In this document: positions 21,732 through 35,300 of the stretch, piece after piece | Layout of the letters: each line of letters begins with the position of its first letter | Numbering within the stretch: the first letter of the stretch is position 1 | Assembly (NCBI GenBank): GCA_963978545.1 | Contig: OZ021722.1 | Location: forward strand, 41,171,565 to 41,235,564 | Direction: 5' to 3' | Length of the DNA stretch: 64,000 bases | From: Linyphia triangularis | Lineage: Eukaryota; Arthropoda; Arachnida; Araneae; Linyphiidae | Program-made: the position numbers and the translations under genes | Notes under the pieces: generated by a model | The model's input: only the letters and a program-made list of their open reading frames with translations | Told to the model about the DNA's origin: nothing | Databases searched by the model: none

Positions 21732-22537
21732 TAACGATTGCTACCACAATTCTACAGGTAAATGGTGCCAAAGGGCACGCCATAGGGAAACATACCTTAA
21801 AAAAAAAAAAAAAAAAATCCTGCTTTTGTGAAATTTTAAAAAATTCCATGTTTTTGCCAGAATCTGAAAGCTCCCTGACATTTCCGTGATTTCCAGATTC
21901 TGTGACCACTCTGCACTATCTTATTACCATTTCATGTAATCCATCAAATAAGAGGGTCCTTACCTTAAAAACAGGAAGAGTTTATGCCAGAGTATTGGAT
22001 AAAAAAAAAAACAGGCATTCTTCCTTACTCTCAAATTATAAGGCAGTACCTCTAATAAATAATACCAATTTCTAAAAACTTACTGGTAGTCAGTCATTAA
22101 TCGAAAATTTGCTCCACTGAATGATTCCTCAAAGATATTGTGGGTTTCAAAAGAGTTGTCTTTTACTGTCACGAGAATGTACGTAGTGGTTTTTTTCCCC
22201 TCTTTTTTTCTCTTTTTCCTCTTTTTTCCCCTTCTTCTTTGTAAGAAGCGAACGAAACCTTATATTGCATTTAGATACGGTACGCCCAGTTCCAGTTCCC
22301 GTGCCGAAATTCCCCATGCATGGACATCGGCAGGATTATTTGTAGATGGGATATAAAGTTTGCAGGTGGCGAGAGAGGGAGGAGGGGGGCAACTGCGAAA
22401 GTTTGCATTCCAGAGGAAATCTTTCAGAAAGGATAATTCGTTTTTCTGTTGAAATATCAGGGGTGTAGTCAATTTTTTTTCGGAACGGGATATTAAATTA
22501 TGTGTCAACAAATCATAAGAATATCCTCTAAATTTAA

Positions 22538-23306
22538 GGGGAGTTTAAACCTTTTGACGCCAACAAAAACAGCTTTTTTTGCATAGTGTTCAATATACTT
22601 TAAAATAAAATATACTTTATATTTTTAATTGTAATTTTTTATACAATACAATGCTTATTTTCTTCTTAAAAAAAATAACTATTTTAGACATAAATATATT
22701 TTTTAAAAAGTTATCAAGTGAAATGTAACGATTAAAAATATAGAAAAACAAATTTTTGAACATAAATTACCCACAAGATATTTTATTAAGTTTCTGGAAT
22801 AAACTCAATATTAATATTGGAAATGAAAGCTAATTTATGGGTTTATTATCTAAAGCAGAATTATTCTTTTATACAACATAAAAATATTTTTATGTAAAAA
22901 ATAACTTGAAAATTTTAATTTTAATTTTTTTTTCTAACTATAAAGGACGTTTTATAAAAAACTTGTCATCTATATTCTTATTTCCTGCTTCAGAGAATGT
23001 AAAACTATCACGTACATATCCATAAATTTTTTTTAAAGGGATAGAACAATAACTTTTTTTTTAATATTGTGGGAAACTTATACTCATAATTTTTTTTTTC
23101 TAAATTTTCCATCATTACGTTTCCCTTAATAACTTTTTAAAAAACATACTTATGCTTAAAATAATTAATGTTTTTCAAGAAGGAAATAAACATTATGCTG
23201 CATAAAAAATATCAATTAAAAATACCGAATACTTTTTATTTTAAAGCATATCGAAAATTACGTAAGAAAAGCTATTTTTGTTGTCGTCAAAAGGTTTAAA
23301 CTCCCC
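22538..23306. mobile_element. TTAA-flanked MITE, 769 bp, long inverted ends
   Basis: TTAA at 22534-22537 and 23307-23310. The inverted ends begin GGGGAGTTTAAACCTTTTGA and stay similar for about 45 bases (only a few mismatches). TTAA target choice is the hallmark of piggyBac-type elements, but the GGGGAG terminus is not the usual CCC start, so the class is tentative. The interior is extremely AT-rich and non-coding. Confidence 0.75.
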
Positions 23307-23310
23307 TTAA

Positions 23311-24999
23311 CATTTTAAGCAAAAATATTTTTTTTTGTGATTTAATAACAAACAGACAAATTTCGGTAGAGGATATATCCCCATATGATTGGTATCTGGC
23401 TACGTGCCTGTGAAATATTATTATTATTTATTCTTTACTTGTAATAAGGTAAAATACTAGAACTTTTAAACTATTACATTTTCTAGAAGAAAAATTGTGT
23501 CTCTCCGTTCTTACTCCTGTCTGCCACACTGGAAATTATACATTTAATAAGTCTGCAAATACAGAAGCGATTTTATAAAATTTGAAAAGAGCATGCAATT
23601 CGGAAGAATTTGGTCCTAACAAAAATTTAGGTATATGCAAGATTCTAGAGCTCTGACTTTAAGAATTTCTTTCCTTTTAATGTGGTAACAATGAAAGATG
23701 CTTGCCATGTTAATGGTTATCAAAAATAATTTGCAAATGAATTTATAAATACTTTCCCCCAGTTTAAATGTGTGTTCTTTGACAAAAAATACTTTAATTT
23801 CTCAAAAATATATTTTATTATTATTTTTTTAGTTTCTACTGATTCACTATTGCAGCTTTAAGCTAGTGTTCCTCGGCTTTATTTATCTATCTGTCATGTG
23901 CAAAGGTAAACATTCTTAGCCAAAATTAAAATTAAGCATTTCTAACCAAAATTGTGACCAATGTGAGAATATATGTTCTGTTTTGGATTTCTTTTTTTAT
24001 ATTTCCGACGCATCTGCTGATCGCATGCTTTCGCTCCACCAATCATTCGTTTGAAAATTGGAATATTGCAGTTGATTTTGAGCTTTGGGACGAACCAAGT
24101 TGCTGTTCGTTGCTCGTCTTGTTAAATGAAATAATTATGCTGCTAGTTGGAGTAGTTACTTTTAAGTTGATTATGCTGCTCGTTTTGAAGTAATTAAAGT
24201 TACTTTTAATTATTAGGGGCCGAACTAGTTGTGTTCGTTGGTCACCTTGTAATTTAAAGCTGATGAATAAAAAAATGTGGTTCGAAGAAGCTTAGCGTTT
24301 TATTTCATGTGCTGACAACCAATTTTACCAATTTGGTGGAAATTTTATGTAAAACAGTCGAAATATTGGTAAACATACAAAATTGGTGATTTTTTTGTTA
24401 TATATCTTATGAATTTATCCATTGTCACTGGTAGTTAAAGTCAAGGAGGTTCAGTTGCTTCCACTGGTTCGAGTGTTAGGAAATTAAAAGTAAAGTGAGG
24501 ATAACTATGGTAATACTAAAATATATGGTAATACTAAAAGATAAAAAGTGGAAAATTAGCCGTTTTAAATTATCCATTTGAACAGAGAATTACTGTATAA
24601 CTATTAATTAACATCTACTTAGAAAATTAATTATCATTTTATAAAAATCAAGGTTTGAGCATAATCTTTTGCCGATGCGCCCTTCTGTAAGCAATCTGCA
24701 TCCCCCTCTAAATAATACTCATGACTATCTCGGCCAACAAGGTTTCGAGTTTCTCTAGGAGTAAATTTTTTCTGTGCATAGTAAGGAATATGATAAAAGG
24801 GTTTTATATATTTTCCATGGTTTGAGATATTCGATATTAATAATTTTGATAACTAATCAAATGGATCCAACTAACAAACCAATTAAAAAATCTTTCATTT
24901 TAGTCGGCGATAAACAGCCATCCACTGGTAAACCCGAACCCCACTTCATCTCCGCTTCGTAAAAGGAGCCCTGGCGCTTTCGAAAAGGAAAGAGAACAG
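23311..24999. other. Non-coding DNA, possible decayed retroelement end
   Basis: No supported gene. 24090-24290 has repeated GTTCGTTG motifs and AATAAA at about 24266 and could be part of an old LTR or 3' UTR; evidence is weak. Confidence 0.3.
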
Positions 25000-25570
25000 T
25001 CGCCCACGGCTTCTGTTTACTCGAGCTGTTGCCGAAAAACGCACAGAAATAAAAATAATAAAAAAAGAAGAAAAAAAAAGAGAAGCGACCTGCCGATTCT
25101 ACTCTCGGCGTAGAAAAGCTAGAAGGAAAAGAACAAGATAAAGAAAAAAGAAGAAGAAAAAAAAAAGGGAGGGGGGGGCAGAACTTTTATTTTTCTTCTT
25201 TCTCTTTCCGTGCGTGAGGCGCGTGCAAAAAGGAGTCCCTTCTTTCCTCGTGACATTCGTTCGCCCAGAGTGATGAGTGATGGCAGCGATCGTCTGCTAT
25301 TTTTTTTTTCCCCTTCTTCTTTCTTCTCGAATTTAATGGCGGGAACGGGACAGTCTTTCCTTCGATTTTCCGTTTCGGTTTCTTTTTTGTTCGCCGTTCT
25401 CCTTTTTTTTTTTTCTCTTTCTCTCTGGGCTGTTGCTGGGGTAACGACGAATTTTCGGATAGGAAAAGCCCCGTTTTGTCGCTTTTGGGCGGGCACCGGG
25501 TAAACAAAAGCGAAGGGTTGACGGGCAGATCGTTTATGGCTGTTCGTGGTTTTACTCAAATGCAGTGCAG
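25000..25570. other. Purine/pyrimidine-rich GC island
   Basis: Long frames on both strands (for example minus 25559-25119, plus 25210-25503) are mirror products of alternating GAA/TTC tracts. Inside are non-repetitive CpG-rich blocks (GGCAGCGATCGTCTGC at about 25281; GACGGGCAGATCGTTTATGG at about 25521; a forkhead-like GTAAACA at 25500). More likely a promoter or conserved non-coding region than a protein. Confidence 0.3.
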
Positions 25571-26165
25571 GCGATTGCGAACCAAAAAGTGGGGATAGCC
25601 AGAAATTACCAAGATGGGTTATTGGCGTTTATCAAGCGTAAAATGCTGACTCTTTTGAAACTACAAAAAGTACTCCAATTAGATTATAATTTTAAAGATA
25701 AAAAGGTTTACTTTTACAACTAAAATATTTTACAATTATCTGAAAAAATTAATTACTTATACAGGATGCCTTTAAACTCTTTAATTCATGCTTAATTTCG
25801 AAAAAGAAAAAAGAAGAAAAAAAAGAAGAAAAAAAAGAAGAAAAAAAAAGAAGAAAAAAATCAATACAGATTTTGTTTGCAAAATTTTATAAAATATTAG
25901 TGTAAAATTTCGCATCAAATAATTGTCACCAAAGTTATGCAATTCCAAATCGTGACATCGGTAACTTGAAGTTTTGCTTCTTGAAACTCAACTGTTCTTC
26001 GTTTGATTTTCTTACTGACACGTGCATTTTTTTAATGTGATTTATTTTCATCGTAAAATTTAAAATTTCTCTGCCTAAATTCTCTATTTCTATCTCAAAA
26101 TGTCTGTTTTTAGGTTTATTATGCCAAAATGGAAATAACTTGTTCCCTTAAGTTCGACTTAGTGC

Positions 26166-26300
26166 AAAGGCGCCGCCTGAAAGGTGCAAGGGAAAGGGGG
26201 GTGGGGGGGGGGGGGTAAGGGTGCATTTGCACTCCCCTGGATTTTGAAAATTAAAAATAATTTGGGGGAAAGTGGTATATCTCGCTGGAATTACTGTATA
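26166..26300. repeat. Terminal piece of the ZMYM1-type hAT family
   Basis: CAAAGGCGCCGCCTGAAAGG followed by a long G run and GTGCATTTGCACTCCCCTGG repeats the terminal layout of the element at about 3181 and of 15130-15200. Confidence 0.45.
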
Positions 26301-26530
26301 AGAAATTTAATTCATAACTTTTAATTAAAATAGACAAGTAAAAAAATCAAGGTTAAAACAAAAACCTTGTGTCTTAACAAACCAGAAAACTAATTTAAAG
26401 CATTCAACATTAAAAAAATGAAAGGAATTGTTGAAATGCGACATTTCTTTTTTTCTTTTAATGTTTTCATGTAAATAATTATGATTCATTAAAGAATTAT
26501 TAGTATCCCAAATTTTCGTATTATATGCGA

Positions 26531-26880
26531 GGGTGAGTAAAAAATTATCCGTAATGTAGATCTCTTCTTACATTGTTCTTACTGACCTCTGCCCTAGTTT
26601 ACTTTATTGTTATAGAGTTGTGGTCCTGCTACGGAATTTCAATCCTAATTCATCCATTTGTCTTCTTTTATTGCAGATAGATCATATCCTCTCCGTTAGA
26701 AGTTTACACCATCAAAGAGGAACCACGAGCAGTGATCCGGTTTTTGTGGATGGAAGATGTATCAGGAGCCGCAATCCATCAAACGCTTTCGGCACAATAC
26801 GTGAAGTTGAATAGTGTCTTATCGCAAAGGAGTGTCTACGAATGGATTGAAAAATTCAAAAAAGGTCGCACAAGTATTAC
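26531..26880 (+). pseudogene. Mariner 5' end with transposase N-terminus (left arm of head-to-head pair)
   Basis: AGGGTGAGTAAAAAATTATC (26531) is a mariner-like terminal repeat. A TTTTATTGCAG block precedes the coding start, where ATG has become ATA (26684). The frame then stays open to 26880 and contains VIRFLWMEDVSGAAIHQTLS and SVYEWIEKFKKGRTSI, the paired helix-turn-helix DNA-binding domain of SETMAR-like mariner transposases (about 65 residues). It stops at a 13-bp direct repeat (GTCGCACAAGTAT at 26865 and 26881) where hAT MITE sequence begins. The catalytic domain is absent. Confidence 0.8.
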
Positions 26881-26881
26881 G

Positions 26882-27442
26882 TCGCACAAGTATATTTTTT
26901 TTTCAAATAATTTATAAATAATAATTTTCACTATTAGTAAATCAAAGTCTAAATATTAAGTGAATCTTAAACGTGACAATGAGACTTGACGTAACTTAAA
27001 AAAAAAAAGTAGAAGTTTTAGTAGTTTAATAAAAATAAACGTAGTAATCTGGAATTAAAACTGTACTTTCAGATTACTACGTTTTAGTTGATATCAAAGG
27101 TGAGACGATGGTTGTCGAAATCGTTCAGTTTATTTTATGATAGAGTTTCTGTCTGTCGCAGTATTTATTGCAGCCAATCTTAATACATTGTCCAAATGTG
27201 ATTTAGTTAAGTTATTCCTGTGATGAAAACCTTGCTGGAAGTTTCTTCGGGCACGTAATGGAGAAATCTGTTCTACATAGTTAACACATATTATTTCGGA
27301 TAAATTACAATTGTATAAAAAAATTAAAAGTCCGTACAGTAAAATTTGATTTAAAAAAAAAAATCTTTTGTTGTAAAGGCGGGCCGCAGAAAAATTTGTC
27401 GACGGTCAAATCTGACCCGCTGGCCGCGTAGTGCTAACGCTG
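26882..27442 (-). mobile_element. hAT-type MITE 3, truncated, minus orientation
   Basis: Reverse complement of MITE 1 (8927-9603): shared blocks ACTATTAGTAAATCAAAGT, CGAAATCGTTCAGTTTATTT and TATGATAGAGT. The intact terminus is at 27442 (reads CAGCGTTAGCACTACGCGG inward). The other terminus and about 140 bases are missing at the junction with the mariner fragment near 26890. Confidence 0.8.
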
Positions 27443-27475
27443 TGTTAGACAGACGAGTGACTATTGATGATACAC

Positions 27476-27716
27476 CTTGATACACCTTCCAACCACAAAA
27501 ACCGGATCACTGCTTGTTGTTCCTCTTTGGTACAAACTTCTAAAGTAGCGGCCATGATTTATCTGCAATAAAAGGAAAACAAATGAAGGAATTAGGATCG
27601 AAATTCCACAGCAAGACCACAACAACATAACAATAAAATAAAGGAGGACAAAGGTCAGCATGAACAAAGTAAAAAGGTTATGTCAACATTGCGGATAATT
27701 TATGACTTACCCTTTG
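27476..27716 (-). pseudogene. Mariner 5' end with intact start codon (right arm of head-to-head pair)
   Basis: On the minus strand the sequence repeats the left arm: terminal repeat AGGGTAAGTCATAAATTATC (from about 27711), then an intron-like or UTR block ending TTTTATTGCAG, then ATG at 27555. It encodes MAATLEVCTKEEQQAVIRFL WLEGVS (two runs) before diverging at 27476. Here the start ATG is kept, unlike the left arm. Only about 25 codons remain. Confidence 0.75.
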
Positions 27717-28848
27717 TAAAATTACGTTTCCATGGCTTGAAATGAAATCTTTATAATATTTACCAATATTGTACTTTAAACACTATAATGTCAATTAAAA
27801 ACATTAAATTTTGATAAACTATTGAAAAAAATTCTAAAATTTTGGTGATTTATTCAGAAAATAAATTGACGCTATTACATGGCATCCGCGTAAAAATTAT
27901 TCATCTGAGTCAAACATTGATGTATAGCTATTAAATCCAATTTACATTTTCGAAAAATCAAGGTTTGATTTTTGAATTAAAACTTTTACATCTCAGCACT
28001 TTCATGTAAATAATTTTGCTGGGATCCAAGTACTATTAACAAAAACATTTATTAGAAATGTCATAAAACAGTTTCGCAATGGTCTAAGTTCAGTATAGTG
28101 TGTCCTAAGTTATGTGCCAGTATTGTATTTCAGAAAATGAAATACAGCAAATAAACGTGAACAAACATTCTTGTTTTGAAGGTAATTTTTAGAATTATAA
28201 TAACAAATGTTATCCCTCTTTGCTTTATGAGATTTTTGTTAAGTTGTTCGACACATATTTTTGATTTTAGAATGTTTCTGATTTTTAGAAAATAAATTAT
28301 GTAATGTATGATAAATACATGATACAGATTTTTAGAAAATGTATGATATAGGATACTTTAGGCGAATACTACTAAAGTAAAAATGTGTTAATAGGGGACA
28401 AGTAATTATTGTACTCTTCAAACCAAAACATTTTTGGATAGCTTTTTTTTATGTCTCTTAGTTACCGAATTAAATATCGTTGCCTGTTAAAGGACCATAC
28501 AAAAATCAGTTACTAAATAAATCTGTCTCATCTCGTTTACATCTAAGATGCGTAATTGCTCCTGTGTTATTGGTTCATGTTAAAGTCCAATATCGGTTTC
28601 TTTATGTATGTATGCTTTAAATTAAAATATATTTGTATTTTAACTTAAATTTGAAACTTAATTGTGAAAAATTAGTATTTTTTTTTTAGGTTGCGGTTAC
28701 GAGGGGATGAAATAAAGGATTTTTATTAAAATTATCTTTAAAAAAGAAATCTACCAATAAATACCTAGTATCTGATTATGGTTTATTAAGGCACGTTGAA
28801 CTTCTGTAAAGAAAAAATATTCTGCATTTTGTCGAACTTCCGAACATA

Positions 28849-28850
<2 letters not shown>
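27717..28850. other. Non-coding AT-rich DNA
   Basis: No gene, RNA or repeat recognised. Confidence 0.4.

Positions 28851-28935
<85 letters not shown>
28851..28935. repeat. (AAT)n microsatellite
   Basis: About 25 AAT/ATA units with one interruption, followed by an A-rich tract. Confidence 0.9.
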
Positions 28936-29099
28936 AAATAAAAAAAAAAAAATTAAAAAAAAAAGAGGAAATATTGTTGCAAATTTCTATAAAAAATTTC
29001 TGAACGTAACGATTTATTATCTTTATACTTGATGCAGTCATCTTTTAAGTTACATTTCATTTACAATTATCTATTTTACGAATATCTTAGTTAAAAATA

Positions 29100-29620
29100 C
29101 AGTAAGTTCCCGTTACAACGAATACCGATACAACGAAAAATCCCGTTATTACGAAAGTTATAGGAGTCCCCATCCGAAAAGCAATTAAAACAATGTTAAG
29201 TGAATCTCAATATAACGAAATAATCGATTTTTTAAAATCCCGATACAACGAACTATTTGTACAGTTTTGTTTGCCCGAATTTTGTTAATTTATGATTAAT
29301 GATTTCCAAATTAGGTAAGTCAATTTTCTTTCAGGTTTTCCAAAATGCTATAACAATGAATTCACGTAGTTTTAAAAAAAAAAAAAAAAAATTATCAAGC
29401 CGATTTCAATGATTTACAATCCACTTTCTAATCGCAGTAGCTAATACAATTTTATTATATGTACTATATTAGTACTATATTTAGTCTTCTTTTAAAACAG
29501 ATGCCGAAATTGCTTATTTAATTTTTTAATTAAATTAGCGGAATTTCGTTACAACGAAATTTCCTTTATTACGAAACAAAATTATGGTCCCGTGAGGTTC
29601 GTTGTAACGGGAACTTACTG
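29100..29620. mobile_element. Pogo/Tigger-like MITE, 521 bp
   Basis: TA at 29098-29099 and 29621-29622. Ends CAGTAAGTTCCCGTTACAAC and its inverse GTTGTAACGGGAACTTACTG match without mismatch. Subterminal TACAACGAA-type motifs recur inward (ACCGATACAACGAA, TTCGTTACAACGAAA). CAGT termini with TA target sites are typical of pogo/Tigger. No transposase frame. Confidence 0.85.
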
Positions 29621-30017
29621 TATAAAATTTTAGTGGAATCTTTTCAGAGCAGGCAAAATCTTTCGTTGTTCCATCTCCACTTCTATATCATATTTTCGTG
29701 TGAAACACGAATTATTTTACATGAAATTTAAAAAAAGTAAAACGAGCAAAAATATTATTTACAATTTCTTTTACGGAAATGGACTATCTAGAGATGGTAA
29801 CAATCGAGTTACTCGATTGCTAGCAACAATCGAATAACTCAATTGAATTCTTCAAGGTGTAACTAGTGAATAATGAGTGATTCAACAACATGGCTAAAAC
29901 TATCTAGTTGTAATCCTGATATTGACTTCGTGAGGGGCAAACAATGTGAAAAATTCCATTGATTTTTTTAAAAAACTTTTACCACTTGTTTCTTAGTTTT
30001 CTTTAAGTTGTGACAGC

Positions 30018-31661
<1,644 letters not shown>

Positions 31662-32995
31662 TTAATAAATAGGAACGATAAAGACTCTTACGCCAAAACA
31701 ACATCGTCTCTTTTTCTGGAATATCGAACTATTCACGTGCTGTATTATCGGAAAGAAAAGTTTCGAGAAGGTCAATCAGGGGACGCCTTTTTCCATAATT
31801 ATTTCACCCCCTCTCCCTTCAATTCTTTTTATGGATGCCGAAATGATAACGACTCGCAGCGAGAAACAAGGGCTGTCGGAGAGAGAAGTTCGCACGAGTT
31901 GGCGAGGGAAACAGGGACTGCACATTTGGCAAGTTATCCCTCTTTTTTGGATGAAAATGGAAGTGCAAGAGTTTCTATTGCAGAATGTCTGATCTCCAGT
32001 TTTTGGAATTAAGAGTAAGAGATCTATTTTATTTCATCTCTTTATGGAAACTGGTGTCGAATGGTAGTGGCGGATCCAAATAACAACTTTTCTCATGGAG
32101 GCGTAACGGGGAGGGAAGGGGGGAGTTGTTTAAAAGCAATCAAACAAAACACAGTATTTCACTCAAAATTTTAAAATTTAATAGGAAATTGCTTTTAATT
32201 TTCGCAATAATTTAGGAAATCAAGTACTAATTTTTAATTAATATAATAAAATAATGGAATACCTATAAAGTAGAGTTTTCATCTTATCGGAATTTGTTTT
32301 ATAGTTTGTTCTAACAGAACTAATAGATTCTGAATCCTTGCGATATAAACAATTGAATAATAGCTCTTTCCTCACTAGTTACCATAATGTCAACTCAACT
32401 TTGAAAATGCTTTACAACTATCCTTCATTTTGCAACATTCCTGAATTACAATAATTTAGTTGAAAGTTTACATAAGAAGCATCAAAAGTTGAAAAATAAC
32501 TATGGAGTTTGTGTAGATGCGAAGATTAAAAAGCATCAAATGTCACATTTATAAAATATCTATGTCTATGTTGATCAAAACGAGTATCAAAAGAAAAAAA
32601 AGCAAATATGGCTATTTTAGGGGATAGGCGAGCGCTTACCCAGATCGGATAGTAAAAAAGTAACAAAAACGAAAAAAATAAGCGTTTCTCCGTTATCCGT
32701 TTATTTAGTTTACACTTTGCAATAAGCTTGTTGTTCAACACTGGTGCATTTTAATAATATGTTATATTTAAAACTAAAAAAATAAATATAACAATTTTGT
32801 TGAACTTTCTTTATTATTTGGAAGTCTTTTTTGTTTGTTTCAGACTAAGTGAGACGAAAAGCAGTTTATCTTTAGGAAGACAATGGATATAATTGTGTCT
32901 TTTGTATACTGACGTGCTAAGTGCAGAAGTTGGATTTGCAATTGTATTCAAAATGAGAAATGGTGGTTCCATTTTATGTGGTTATGCTAACTTAT
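31662..32995. other. Mostly non-coding DNA
   Basis: 31690-31980 is less AT-rich and non-repetitive (for example CTCGCAGCGAGAAACAAGGG at about 31854), with a 139-residue frame that begins inside the duplicated repeat, so I do not accept it as a gene. 32065-32140 has a hAT-like GTGGCGGATCC start and a G-rich tract. Confidence 0.3.
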
Positions 32996-33319
32996 TGGTC
33001 AACCAAAAATTGAGCAAGTATATATTGCCATGCTAAGCACATAGATTGTATCCGCATTTTTTGGCCCTATTTATTATTACCAGGTGGTTCTCTATAATTT
33101 TTACATAATAGTGAAATTTAATAATCGTATAGTATTAAAAATCGTAATAAGTTATAGCTTATTAACAATTTTACAACTTCGCGTGGAGATACGATTGTTA
33201 AACTTCACTAGTATGTAAAAATTACCGAGAACCACATGGTTATAATATCTCGGGACCAAAAATTGCAATCTATGTGCTTAGCATAGCAGTATATACTTGC
33301 TACATTTTTTGGTTGACCA
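32996..33319. mobile_element. Fold-back MITE, 324 bp
   Basis: Arms of about 120 bp are inverted: TGGTCAACCAAAAATTGAGC then CATGCTAAGCACATAGATTG on the left, mirrored by CAATCTATGTGCTTAGCATAG and TTTTTTGGTTGACCA on the right. Flanks read TTAT on both sides (32992-32995 and 33320-33323). Inner arms also pair (GGTGGTTCTC / GAGAACCAC). Non-coding. Confidence 0.8.
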
Positions 33320-33639
33320 TTATGACTGGTGCGTAGACTTCAATCTGATAAGAATGGTTAGTATTCTTTTACTGATATGTTTTGCTGATAAATAATGTAT
33401 CAACACAACAGGTTTCCACAAGTTACATAATTTCATATTTCCCTTTTTAGTATAAAATTTAACGGGAATAAATTAATCCAAGTGCATTTGGGAAAAACCA
33501 ATCTTAAGGTATTCTCTATAGCAACTGAAAAGTAAAAGAACTGTAAACCAGTCAGGCATTAATACGGTCATTAATCATTACAGGCATTAATATAGAGAAT
33601 AAACTAGCACATAAGCGTCGATAAACTGATATGGTGGGC

Positions 33640-33830
33640 AATGGTACACAATATTAATAAATCACCAATATCTGAATAACAAGGGGTGTGGAACATCGCA
33701 CAGGTTTTATGTACACTATAATCCTGGTCATTGCATTCACATTTTAAGTGATTCCTCTTAAAATGTGAATTCAATGTGTTAATTACCCATTTCATATTTT
33801 CACTCATTCAAATAATTAGCAATAATTTTT
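33640..33830 (+). repeat. Family D repeat
   Basis: GTGTGGAACATCGCACAGG ... CACTATAATCCTGGTCATTGCATTC ... TTTCATATTTTCACTCATTC matches 39340-39440 in the same orientation. Only two copies seen. Confidence 0.5.
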
Positions 33831-34869
33831 TACTTTCAATCTGGACTTGCTTTGACAATTAACAAAATAAGTCAATTAAAAATACAACCCTATGACGAAG
33901 CAAATTTTGATTATATACAAGTTGTATTTATTCATCGTGTATTTTTTAATTTAGACATCGGCAAGGTTTTTAGTCATATTCTTAGTTTCAGTTTCCGCAA
34001 AAAAATAATTGAGCTCATATCTGTACTTGAGAGTCAAACAAGCCTATGTTACAGGAGAGCAAAAAAACTAAATCTTACACCCAATGGACTCTCTGTTATT
34101 ACTTACGTTCAATTCTTTATAATTTACGGTTCGCGAAACGTCAAAAGTTGAGACAAGGAGAGAACTCCGCTTTGCTTTTATATGGCATGAGTTCAGCTAA
34201 GTTATACAAGTAACTACAGCAGTTATACATCAAATTATTTTATTATGTAAATTATATAATGATTATATTATAACAAATGAAATAATATTATACTTATTAT
34301 AAGTATATTAATTATTGTGAATAGTAAAAATAATAATAATAATCTCCATAGTTACATGTTAGTTTTCTTCTACGAAATCTTACCTGAAAAATCATCAGAC
34401 TTATGAAAAATATATGTATTGAAAATAATCGCAATATTTAAAGACAATGGTAATATATAAGTTTAATCGTATTATAAAAATTATATTCTGTTATAATTTT
34501 ATATATAATAAGTATTGTATAAATTATTTTTAAATGTACAACATATGTACAACATGTCTAAAAATTCTAAAATAAAGTTTTATAATATACTAGAGTTATT
34601 ATTATTTTTTTTTTTTTTAAACTTCTTCATTTTATATTCTTTCTTCATAATGAAAATTGCATGATTTTAAACAATTTTTATAATATTTTTATTTTTTTTA
34701 AAAATTCGTTGCAGTATTATAGGGACAGGATAAAAACTTCTATAAAGATGTAAATATCTAGTTGAATGGTGAATATGAATTCGTAATTACTTCACTTGAG
34801 CAATCTAAATTTAAAACATGAGAGAAAATATTAATAGTTATTTTGTAATTCTTTAATTTATAGTCAAAA
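33831..34869. other. Non-coding AT-rich DNA
   Basis: A 99-residue frame at 33852-34151 shows no motif, starts near a repeat edge and is not accepted. The rest is very AT-rich. Confidence 0.3.
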
Positions 34870-35170
34870 TGAATGATACCTCGTACTACTCTGCCGTTAT
34901 TAGTCAAAAGGTCCAGAATCTAAAAAAAAAATTGATTGCATATTTTAACACTTTCTAATTGATCTTTTGAATAATCTTTTTATTTCATTGAATGGCTCAT
35001 ATTCATCAACTTCTTAGGCCATATAAACTTATATAACAATAAAAAAATTGTAATTTCAAAGGACAAACGCAAAAACGTCAAAATAGGCATTTAATTTTTT
35101 TGTGTGGGAGGGGGGGGGGGGGGGCGGATTTAGGTTTTTTTTAACTTGCGACGGCAGTACTATTGTAATG
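34870..35170 (+). repeat. Family C repeat
   Basis: TTTGAATAATCTTTTTATTTC ... TTTCAAAGGACAAACGCAAA ... GGCATTTAATTTTTT followed by a G tract and GCGGATTTAGG matches 42600-42830 and 56520-56720. The G tract plus GGATTTAGG and the CAGTGACGTCACCCCCC of the second copy look like DNA-transposon termini. Confidence 0.5.
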
Positions 35171-35223
35171 ACATTTTAATAAAATCACCATAGCAGTAAA
35201 AGGAAATCAAGTTGAATTTTTTT

Positions 35224-35300
35224 TAAGCGCCCGGAATCGAACCAGGGAAGTTTTGTGTGAAAAAATTGCTTTTAACGCATTATACCGTAGACCGTCAGTG
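35224..35300 (-). repeat. tRNA-like fragment (old SINE or tRNA pseudogene)
   Basis: The minus strand contains TTCCCTGGTTCGATTCCGGG followed by CGCTT, a B box and T-arm, but the D- and anticodon-arm region is disrupted (long A/T stretch). Not a functional tRNA. Confidence 0.45.

Larger units (their letters stand above)
20530..21913. mobile_element. Outer hAT-like element, invaded twice
   Basis: Left end AAGGGTGGGCACAAAATTC (20530) and right end, read inward, CAGAGTGGTCACAGAATCTG (ending 21913) are inverted relatives. Both are followed by matched Lys/Phe-coloured AT-rich blocks with CCTGATAATT / CCGTGATTTCC motifs. No clean target duplication, so the limits are approximate. The MITE at 20769-21731 sits inside. 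Confidence 0.5.

Noticed and set aside
25119..25559. 146-codon minus-strand frame (and overlapping frames on both strands)
   Set aside because: Encoded by alternating GAA/TTC and A/T tracts; both strands are open at once and the residues are Lys/Arg/Glu or Phe/Ser low complexity.
28851..28935. Leu/Tyr-rich frame over AAT repeats
   Set aside because: Translation of a trinucleotide microsatellite.
35224..35300. Functional tRNA gene
   Set aside because: Has a T arm and B box only; D and anticodon arms cannot form.
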